A stretch of DNA of 55,953 nucleotides from Mnemiopsis leidyi (Eukaryota > Ctenophora > Tentaculata > Lobata > Bolinopsidae). The position numbers were made by a program, and so were the translations under genes. This document shows positions 48,801-55,953 of the stretch, piece by piece. The notes beneath the pieces were generated by a model that had not been told where the DNA came from, ran no database searches, and worked only from the letters and a program-made list of their open reading frames with translations. The stretch's first letter is position 1; each line of letters starts with the position of its first letter. Location: NCBI GenBank assembly GCA_000226015.1, contig JH153340.1, forward strand, positions 73,660 to 129,612. The letters are read 5' to 3'.

Positions 48801-49282
48801 TGACAAACTAAGTGGCCACAGGCAGCCACACTGGAATCGAAGATAGAACCTAGACCTCTGTTTGATACGAAGCCCTTTTCATGTTTACATTTGGATTTGG
48901 AGTGGCCACAAGCTTGGTAAAACTTTGTGTCATTCAGGCAGACCTTGTTGAATATGGTTGCTTTGCAAGAATTTGCTGGTCTAAAAGAAACTTGGTAGAA
49001 CCCAGACGAGTTGATACACTTGAAAAACCAAATTCCATTGATAAGACATCGCTCCTTTAGAAAGCCCTCAGTAACAAAGAACGAGCAATTACTAACAGTA
49101 AAACTAGAATTCCTGTGGAAGTTAGTATAACCTTCCGGTTGATGCTCCACGGGACGGTTCGTGATGGTCTCATACCGAACCACATCCTTGTTTTTAGGTG
49201 TTTCGTACAAGCTGTTGTCGGTCAGAATTACAAATGTTGCTGCGAAAAAGATGCCAAAAATCTCGCCATTTTTTGTGAACAT
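45836..49282 (-). CDS. LDLa-module GPCR with relaxin-receptor-like 7TM domain, intronless, 1148 aa
   Basis: One uninterrupted frame from ATG 49282 to a stop at 45836. Residues 1-22 form a signal peptide (MFTKNGEIFGIFFAATFVIL). Residues ~50-740 are Cys-rich and extracellular. LDLa-type modules are clear at about 278-297 (HICDGIQHCKTGDDEVEC), 400-425 (CDEIVDCHGGADESDHFC), 675-703 (CVTFDKVCNVADDCGDLSDE) and 709-735, with weaker ones between. Seven helices follow: about 752-775, 790-810, 835-858, 878-902, 998-1022, 1046-1068, 1075-1097. FYGSNGFCLF in loop 2, TTDILTWLPF in helix 6 and LPINSIINPIGIYD in helix 7 match relaxin receptors and other type C LGRs. No leucine-rich repeats are seen between the LDLa modules and helix 1. 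The DRY position reads SLIRV, the NPxxY site reads NPIGIY, and extracellular loop 2 is long (about 90 residues). The tail is short. Lack of introns suggests a retrocopy or a family founded by one. Ligand unknown. Confidence 0.93.
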   Translation of the reverse strand: MFTKNGEIFGIFFAATFVILTDNSLYETPKNKDVVRYETITNRPVEHQPEGYTNFHRNSSFTVSNCSFFVTEGFLKERCLINGIWFFKCINSSGFYQVSFRPANSCKATIFNKVCLNDTKFYQACGHSKSKCKHEKGFVSNRGLGSIFDSSVAACGHLVCQLSTSQHYGFKNRLGIMTSEVGTLDLLICENPHEDFCLNNVEGIPVHQYVCKALKKVKEYDQNNDFTNINRSEICNNMCDHYNCRDESLCHNMTIGIFCKKVITYNPEPYSEDNYVPPNHICDGIQHCKTGDDEVECDRSEEFCLTINAALMWKLAKSYEKPVHRALTDRSKCGHPSTNRVIQVCIDYRDQMNCSGSTISPLLCKVDGYPTTLSEYVICQGHDLCDDSIDTVCVEVVAGCRIHKHRLCDEIVDCHGGADESDHFCKDVISVHSTVACVRQLSSSNSPMRLPNRWILDGTVDCRNKMDENIDIWTEGCGSGWAAYRTLSNQSSSDCSQVTQFKCPGSLGNLDLNRVCSGNKLKNCDFGVCITARKEYLTKIYDSLDTQQTINVSKRTLFCLKGLNELQFLAGKCSDIRLVNQKRVMGAPDLSVVSSKKFSQSYIDCSGLFGELYVLLACAEICSGVSKKCPLINVDPTSSCLNFSPSEVVLSLAEDGTLAPLVNLGGNSFDKAIFSCDNSRCVTFDKVCNVADDCGDLSDEVDCSNNFKCNKSGEYIPLSSKCDKKFDCFDYSDECNEECRNQVTMFDHVSVKIFAWIFGSVATCLNVLTLFHGIYQYKDLKNETGRVNKIFVLLITFGDFLQGLFLLLLSVGEQFYNNSTCVTQYDWTTSSLCNGLGVFSTVGSLVSLFSMTALSLIRVSGVRSMIQPKEKLSRKKASSLAVSVLAILAISLIIALFPIVAFEDYFVEKLTYNGNPLFVGALNKKEHLRIIESYYGRIHTRVGFSKSAMSWNNIRNLVKGFFANNVVVGSGIGFYGSNGFCLFSYFVKEDTSFKWFSISVHFTNLICVTAIIICYIVISGFALKSSASVAGNRQIGKKNRKLQRKITILITTDILTWLPFIFVCAINYFELSDTSSLYSFFCVLFLPINSIINPIGIYDETIWLTIKEVGSKLSLKDPALRMWARFKELASRPEQPDVVIEMAEMSQT

Positions 49283-50569
49283 CGTTAAATTTTGTGACTA
49301 TAATGCAAAATAATGGTTATGGTTAGAGTTTAAATTATTATATGCTTCGAACAGATAATATAAATATGGAGATAGTTTGGTCTTTTCGAGTTGCAGGTTA
49401 CATACGTGGTTAGATGTGAGGCATAGAGCTTAAAACCAAAACAAAATATCTTCCTCCTTATGTCCACGCATCATTGATCAAGTACAAAATATTTTAAGAA
49501 TGATAGAAATGCATCTGTTACAAGAATTGCGCCCGCTTGGTTAGGTCTCAGGCGGACGCTATATTTTCATCTCTTCAATTGTACAGCAACTACTGTGCGG
49601 ATATAAGATTAACCTGTGCTAAAAGCAATTGTGACCGTGTTAAAGATATAAAATTTACTGACATCATATCTGTCATGTCGCGGTTATACCCGACAATTGC
49701 ACCTCAAAGAATGCCAGACCGTTTAATCTCGACAATATCCGTCTCAATTAATTCCACTTGAGAAATTATAACTATAAGCGGCTACTGTGATAATATCGGC
49801 TGTAAAGATCTACCGTCTGTGTGATGTTGGTCAGTTTAGCTGCAAATGCGGTCCAAGTAGCCACGCGCAATTGCACGTGTTGGACCAAGAAATTTCTTAA
49901 GCAAATAACTTTGCGTAGGAGCAAGCTTTCTAGCTTCGAAAGCTGCGTTCACGTGGTTACTATCGTCTTGCGGAGATTAACTCATGTTTGCCTCGGTCAC
50001 ACCAGACACCATGAAATTTGCCTACCTACCTACCCACCCACCCCAAAATCCGACCACTTTAAACCATCTACTTTACTATTTTGCCTTCGGCAAAAAAGAA
50101 GAGATGGAAAAAATAATAAAATCACGAACCATGTACATATCTAAATCGCGACCGCTAGTACTTTTATCTAATCATAAAAAAGCGACGAGAAATGAGAATT
50201 TCCCGCAGATAGTGCCCTTCAATTTTAAAGACAATGCGATTTTGAAATCTCTGTATCCATTTTATACTCCACAGAGAACTCGATCATGTGACCACTAGGA
50301 TTGAATGGACTGGGGCTTGATAGCTCACCAATGAAGAGGGCAAATAAAATATCGAAACAACAGCTTGAATAAAGTCATGCAGCCCAGTAAAATGTGAGCC
50401 AAATAACAATGCGGGGAGAGATTGGTCCTCAAGTTTTAAATAGAGGTAAAGACTAAAGGCCAACTAAACTTTTATCTTTCAGTTTTCCAACTAAACCAGG
50501 CTATAGCATGAAAGAATTTAAAACATGTACTTAAAAATGTCAATCAGTTTAATTTTGTTATGAACTCAC
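49283..50569. other. Upstream flank of the GPCR gene; no exon recognised
   Basis: Presumably holds the GPCR promoter. Open frames of 74-107 codons on the plus strand are unlike any family I know. It may also be intron or 3' end of the coiled-coil gene to the right. Confidence 0.45.
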
Positions 50570-50641
50570 AGTTTTTAGTTGAGAGATTGTTGATCGAGCG
50601 TCGTTGTCTCCGTAAATCAACTCTTGTATCCTCGATTCGTG
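50570..50641 (-). CDS. Exon of an unidentified coiled-coil protein (24 codons)
   Basis: Bounded by an acceptor (tttgtttcag) and a donor (gtgagt), phase 0 at both ends. The product HESRIQELIYGDNDARSTIS plus QLKT is helix-like. The downstream partner exon was not found; it may lie left of or beyond the nested GPCR gene. Confidence 0.6.
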
Positions 50642-50774
50642 CTGAAACAAAGTGGATGATTATTATACAGAAACAGGATTTTATCATTCTCATAAAGTTG
50701 ATTCTGTATATTTATTAACTGTCGAAGTAAGGAGCCCCATAACCTCCTCCCCCGAGTATCCAGTTCGCTGGTTT

Positions 50775-51380
50775 TGTCCCTTATTGAGGGTTCCCCGATA
50801 AAACTCACACAATACGGCGAATGTCTGAGCTGCTCCGCACTTCTTGACCGTTCTGGAGGACGACTATCCCAGACTGACCACTCATCCGAAGTCCAGTCCC
50901 ACCGCCCGCAACAGTTATACCCGTCCCCTGAGAGCGATCTCAGCAAGCAAGGACGGGAAACAGAGAATATGTCCACGAATTTCTCCAAGCCCGGTGAAAT
51001 TTTCCGACGTGGTTTTAGGAACGATAACAATTTGACGAGGGTCGCATATGTTCGACCCGTCCGACAGACTGAGATGGTTATAATTGAGAAGTCTCGCAGA
51101 TGGCTGAAGCGTTAAGTTTGGGGTCGAGGACCATGTTCTACTTGGAACGAAAGAGGTTGTCTCGCTCGACTGCCCTGATGTGTGCCTTTGGATCGCGTGA
51201 CTGAGATGTCTTTGTCTTGTCTTGGTGGGGATGTCGGTCTTGCGGAACACTTCGTCGTCAGACGAGTGCAGGTCGGAGAAGGAGGAGGATGATAAGGAGC
51301 AGATACCGGATGTACAAGGCGATATCATTGAAATGTCTAGATTCAGACGTCGTCCAGGGGGGCCTAAGCTTTTTAAACTC
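50775..51380 (-). CDS. Ser/Thr-rich coding region of an unidentified protein, reading frame changes inside
   Basis: From an acceptor at 51380 (catttag) one frame stays open to 50915, with many Ser/Thr codons (ICSLSSSSFSDLHSSDDEVF, SSETTSFVPSRTWSS, DPRQIVIVPKTTSEN). From about 50930 leftwards a different frame looks coding (SGIVVLQNGQEVRSSSDIRR), ending at a donor (gtgagt) near 50805. A splice inside (acceptor ctctcag near 50938) or an indel could explain the switch. I do not recognise the family. It is probably part of the same minus-strand gene as the coiled-coil exons on either side, but this is inferred from strand and position only. Confidence 0.5.
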
Positions 51381-51484
51381 CTAAATGCGACTAAAATATT
51401 ATAATTGAACTCATAGCAAGCTATACAACGTGAAACTTTACTACGGCATTATAAATAAAATTAACGCCCGATCTTAAGTAACCA

Positions 51485-51520
51485 GCCGGAACCCGCGGCG
51501 CTACGGCGCGGTTCCCGGCT
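51485..51520. repeat. GC-rich hairpin
   Basis: gccggaacccgcg and cgcggttcccggc pair around a short GC-rich loop in otherwise AT-rich DNA, immediately before a long pyrimidine-rich tract. Confidence 0.65.
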
Positions 51521-51544
51521 ATTAACAAAGAATAGTCTTTAAAT

Positions 51545-52035
51545 TCGTTTGAAAATACCATCACTCTTTCGCGTCTTCCAAATCTTTTCTCTGCACTCTC
51601 CTCTCTCAATTTATTTCCTTCTACTAAGCAGAATCTACTTTCTCTCATTCTCTCCACTCACTCATACCTCCACTCTTTTCTCTCCACTTCCCTGGCACTT
51701 GGCTGCGGCTTTGTTAACGAGTGCTAGGCAAGAAGGCAGGTCGCAGCACTTTTGTGAACATTTTGAGGATCTCGCCACCTTGGTCCCGGGAGGCATTTCT
51801 AGAATATGCGAGCAACAAGACGGTGATGACTTGGATTCAAAGTTTGTCGTGTTCTGACGTCAAAGATTTATTCATCTCCATTCTTTTTTTTCTGGTTCTA
51901 CTCCTTTCACTCTACTCTCCCTACTCCGCTCTCTCCAGTCTCCTTTCTCTACTCTTGTCTCACCACTCTTCATTATCCCTTCTATTTTCCCCCAACTCAA
52001 TATTACAGCCCCTCTTTTTATTTCTTTTATAAAGA
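51545..52035 (+). repeat. Long pyrimidine-rich region (T/C on plus strand)
   Basis: Two blocks (about 51545-51700 and 51870-52035) are dominated by ctct and ttctc runs. The open plus-strand frames here (Ser/Leu/Phe-rich) are a result of that composition. Confidence 0.7.
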
Positions 52036-54842
52036 TTTTTTATCCATCTTACTACATAAGTACAAATAAAGAGGCACAATATTGAAGAAAAGCGAACGGA
52101 AACACAAACATATATTTAGTAATCTCAGAAAACCAATGGTCCAGGGTAAAACCAAAAATCCATACTGTCAGCATTATCATTATCGCTAAAGTTGAACCGA
52201 ACGACTTCAACACTGACTGTCACTATGTCATGTGATGCAGCTAGAGCAAGATCTACGGCGAAGCAATAATCTCGGCATCGCTTGTCACGGCTAGACATAT
52301 AAGTGAAATATATGACACGTGGCAGTTGACACGTGTCATTCGAAAGGGTCAAAGTGGGTCTCTTGGAAGCTTTACCAACCAGGATCGAGAAGGTCGATCA
52401 GATGTTCGATTTTTACGGATGCAATGTGTATAAAGGGCTGCTGGTTGTCAGTTGAACCGATCCTAATTACTCCTTCTTTTTCTGAGCTTCTGACGTGGTT
52501 ACGCTGTCCCACAGCAATTAATAGGTTTGTTCTTTCAACAAGATTTAGAGCGGAATGTCAGAGTTCAAACTGACAATAAATTTGATCATAACACTGACTA
52601 AATTATAGCAAATAAAGTTGTGAATAATCTTTAGTAACTTCGGTGATATATATAGTTACATAGGTAAGTAATCAAGTTACATAGGTAAGTAATCTAGTAA
52701 TTAAGGTGAATGATCTAATAGCTAACGTGATTAATCTAGTAACTAAGGTGAATATTCTAATAACCAAATTGATATCTTTTCTTAAATACGTGAGGATGGG
52801 TAAAATGAAATAAAAATGGACTAATTCACGTTTACTTCACCTCACCGCAAACTACATATTACTTCACGTCAAGGTGAGTGAGACTTGTATGACATGCGTC
52901 GTATATCTCATCTTGTTCTAACGTTTTAACTAATAGATCAGGCGATTGTTCGTTCAGAATTTATATATAAGACTCTTTATTTTTTAGTAAATTTGTAACC
53001 TATTTAAGAGAAAGGTTTTAACCTATGAAAAAATAGATACGTAACGCAACAATACATATCTGCATCATCGTGCCATCTCAAATCTTTTGTTATTAAAAAA
53101 AGAGGATTTCAGGAGTATAAGTTCAAGACTTCAAAAAAGGAATAAGTAAATCGCAACTTTGTTTTTTCCCTCGTCCACAAAAATGTTCAAATATTTTGTC
53201 AGGAGCAAAGAGACGATTCATTTGTTCTCGATGAAATTTAAACCAGTCTTGTCAGCAAGCCTTCAGATAAGAATGAAAATATCGCATTAGCTGGAAATTG
53301 GAGTGTCATTGTTAAAGAATTAAACGTGCATAAAAACCACACGACAAAATATCTTATTCCGATCTTATTAGCATTGTTCCGAATTTACCTCAAGCTGGAA
53401 AATCAACACTTTCTATCAAAGTGACAATACAAGGCGACACAGGTATAACAAGTTTATAGTTCAACGTTACGACAAGAAGAAAACCAAGCAACACTTATAA
53501 AACGCAGACTGATCACACGAAGCGGGTCTACATAGCTGGGTTACATGTAGCCAGTATCCTCCCGAACAAAGACTTATACGCGTCCCGTGAGGAGTAGCAG
53601 CTATTGACAAGGTAATTTATACTGGCCCTATGCAGTCGATTAACAGTAAGCGCCACTTCGCTCCATCATTAAGCATGGTGTCTTGGTGCGGATTGTGGTT
53701 GGGTTCAATGAGAAGAGCCCGTCACCTCGCGGCAAAATCATGACAAAAAGCAGGAAAGGCCGCAAACTAAGAAGGCTTTTCTAGGTGGGACTTTTATCTC
53801 GAAATGCCTTTTATCAAAGTTCCGAGAGGTTGATGAAATGAATTTCAAATTGTGTTGGAATAGCATCATCTGCTCTATTCAGTAGTTCTAAAGTAAATTA
53901 GACAAACTGTGGATGTTATAGGAATATTTGTCAACAAATCTCTCAGACAACAATTCAAACAAAACGCAAATAACTTTAACACTGGAACCAATACAATCAC
54001 ATCCACGAATTGTCGGTTCATTAACAATGGTAGATAGTTGAATTATTGGACTTGAACACTAGGATAGGTAACGGGTAAATAGAGTTGGAGCGCCAGAACG
54101 AATCGAATAAGGCATAATGCAGCCAGCTTCAAGTAAAACCGCAATAGCTGGCTCTGTTCAAGGGCCATGAACCCAAGCTGTGGACAAGCATAATCTTTGT
54201 TAAATTCTTGTCACTTATCACGATTATGAACCAGTAGACAAAGCTAACAAATAAATGTAGGTTCTCTGCTGCTTTGAGCTCAAACCTAATCAAGCTGGTC
54301 TCGTGACACGGGCTCTCTCATTTGATATCATTTTAGAGATTGAGCATTTAGGGCTTCTAAGAAATATTTTAATTTTCTTAGCTGCAACTAAATGTTAATA
54401 ATACAATGGAGCAATACGCTTATTGAGTTTCATTCCACGCGATTAATTTTCGAACACATGGACATGGAAAACCGTAAGGGTACTGGGTACTAAATGGCAA
54501 ATGATAGCGATATTTTGAAAAGGTCCTTTATCTATTAAATAAAGGACGTACAGCTTCTCCCAAAAATCACTTAATCAGAAGGTAAAATTGGGAGTGCTGA
54601 CAGACTGCCCTATATTCATTAGTCTGTACAGTTTGGATAGGATCAACAAAGTAACAACTACCAGTTAAACATAGGACACATCATATAAAGATCGATGGAT
54701 GTAGATGGTGGAAATTTACAAAGTATGAGTCGAGCTGAATGCAGGAATAGATGCATTTATAAATTGATTTGATTGTTAATTTGATTGTACAAGTTTTTCC
54801 GTCTTGATGTGCGAAAATGTTCATGATAAAAGCTACACTCAC
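52036..54842. other. Non-coding stretch, probably intron of the coiled-coil gene
   Basis: No exon recognised. A 75-codon minus frame (52352-52125) ends the open stretches but has no splice context I trust. A degenerate repeat with ggtgaat(g)atctaat units lies at about 52640-52775. Confidence 0.4.
52640..52775. repeat. Degenerate tandem repeat, about 27 bp x 4-5
   Basis: Units resembling aaggtgaatgatctaatagc recur with substitutions, alternating with cataggtaagtaatc units at the left end. Confidence 0.6.
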
Positions 54843-54938
54843 CTTTTTACACTTCATCTCTGATTCCATCCATTTAGACTTGATCATTTCCAGTTCTTGC
54901 ACTTTTTCAAGTTCAGACAGATCCAGCCTTATTTGGTT
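54843..54938 (-). CDS. Coiled-coil exon of an unidentified protein (32 codons)
   Basis: The acceptor (caatctgcag) and donor (gtgagt) are both good, and both ends are phase 0. The translation NQIRLDLSELEKVQELEMIK followed by SKWMESEMKCKK has heptad-like hydrophobic spacing. Belongs with the exon at 55604-55691. Confidence 0.75.
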
Positions 54939-55480
54939 CTGCAGATTGAAACATGTTTGAATGTCGAGTTCAAGAAGTAAGGTTGATAAGGCTATGTACA
55001 CCTTTTAATATTAAAATTTGACAGAAAATCTCATCATAATTTTTCAAAATAAAAGAGTTATAATTTGGACAAATCGCATTGATATATGACCTAACCGTTT
55101 CCTACTTTATTTGAAGCAGTTTTCCACTTCATTAACGCTTTGCTGATAATGATCATACCAAACTCTGAATTCAATAACAGGTACACTAAGTGGGCTTAAT
55201 CCCTACTACCCAACCAGAGAGCCGAATGTCTATCCAAACTACAATACAGATAGTAATAGAGGGTTATATTTGGTGAAAGATCATAGATCGTTTTTATCAA
55301 TATCACGTTATTGGCCTAACCTAACTTCTCATAATAGTCAATCGCTATTACATAAAAAACACTTTGTGACCCTTCCCCACTACCCCAATATACTTTTCTC
55401 AATTTATTTCGTGTTCTTACTAAAGCTTAAATCATGATGGTAAACTTCATCATAATCAACTAAAAGAAAAAACGTCTGCC

Positions 55481-55640
55481 GCACTAACCATTTAAGTTGA
55501 GTATTTGCGATATTTCAACTAAAACTATCGACAAACATACTATTTGGTTGGAGTATTCAAATATTCACTTCGAGATTTCAACTAAAACTTTTGGCAAGCT
55601 TACCATTTGAGTTGAGTATTTGCGAGATTTCACGTCAAGT
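55481..55640. repeat. Three degenerate tandem copies overlapping an exon end
   Basis: Copies at about 55481-55533, 55534-55596 and 55597-55640 share (t)accattt.agttgagtatt and gagatttca blocks. The third contains the real exon end and donor of 55604-55691; the first retains a donor-like ggttag at the matching place. Confidence 0.75.
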
Positions 55641-55691
55641 TTCATTTCAGATTCCAAAGTTTCCAGATGAGTGTCGTAGGCTTGTTGACGC
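55604..55691 (-). CDS. Coiled-coil exon of an unidentified protein (29 codons), gene continues off the right edge
   Basis: Acceptor (cttttcag) at the right, donor (gtaagc) at the left. RQQAYDTHLETLESEMKLDV and KSRKYSTQM. It ends in phase 0 and joins the exon at 54843-54938 in frame. A coiled-coil structural or adaptor protein is likely. The family is not identified. Confidence 0.75.
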
Positions 55692-55953
55692 CTGAAAAGC
55701 GAGATATGATAATTTACTGTGTAACGTATATTTTCAGCTACACTTTGTAGAAAGGAGCAGGTTATAGTTATCTATTTGATGTGAATAATCAATCCCTTAC
55801 TCTTCGCGCAAAAACTTATGTTACGTTTTGTCAAAATTATCAGCTTAGAGCAGAGCGTGGGAGCACATATCACGGGTCAACATTTCGTAAAATAGGGCTT
55901 TCCAAAAACGACGAAGGAGCCGCGCACTCAAAAGTGACACATTTCTCCAACAG

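Noticed and set aside
51549-52032. Ser/Leu/Phe-rich plus-strand frames of about 100 codons
   Set aside because: Result of the pyrimidine-rich tract. Such composition rarely contains stop codons.
52125-52352. 75-codon minus-strand frame ending DFWFYPGPLVF
   Set aside because: Looks somewhat protein-like but has no clear acceptor or donor, and I could not link it to the coiled-coil exons.

Overview
This is invertebrate animal nuclear DNA. Coding sequence is split into many short exons with GT..AG introns, the DNA is AT-rich by eye, and the gene families are metazoan (P-glycoprotein, hemicentin-type VWA plus sushi receptor, BTB-BACK-Kelch, coiled-coil Rab, relaxin-receptor-like GPCR with LDLa modules). 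A decayed CR1/L2-like LINE lies at the left end and there is one 10-base N gap (32152-32161). The species cannot be named from the sequence. A non-bilaterian or other marine invertebrate is a guess.

Layout. 1-~3620 (-): broken LINE with an ORF1, an endonuclease and the start of a reverse transcriptase, running off the left edge. 3933-7601 (+): nine exons giving the C-terminal half of an ABCB/P-glycoprotein transporter. 7602-11002: AT-rich spacer. 11003-22557 (-): nineteen exons (830 residues; N-terminus not found) of a single-pass receptor: sushi, hemicentin-type VWA, two more sushi domains, a transmembrane helix, and a tail with an SH3-type proline motif and two YxxM motifs. 22558-33274: about 10.7 kb with no confident coding exon, but with promoter-like clusters (paired CCAAT boxes with TCACGTGA), a 63-bp minisatellite and tRNA-like (SINE-like) sequence. 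33275-35941 (+): complete six-exon Kelch-like gene, 586 aa. 37614-44243 (-): twelve-exon coiled-coil Rab, 634 aa, convergent with the Kelch gene. 45836-49282 (-): intronless 1148-aa GPCR. 50570-55691 (-): scattered exons of one or two unidentified coiled-coil or Ser-rich proteins, running off the right edge.

How it fits together. These are independent eukaryotic genes, not an operon. The themes are cell-surface reception (the VWA-sushi receptor and the LDLa GPCR), membrane transport (ABCB), vesicle traffic or Ca-linked Rab signalling, and Cul3-type ubiquitin ligase adaptation (Kelch-like). Gene models were joined by hand from reading frame, splice signals and phase. Every joined exon keeps frame, which supports the models, but no transcript data were available.

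Most noteworthy: the receptor architecture with an apparent PI3K-docking tail; a relaxin-receptor-like 7TM region with LDLa modules but no leucine-rich repeats; a 60-bp spacerless perfect palindrome; eleven copies of the octamer TCACGTGA, several beside paired CCAAT boxes; and minisatellites that have copied splice-site regions.
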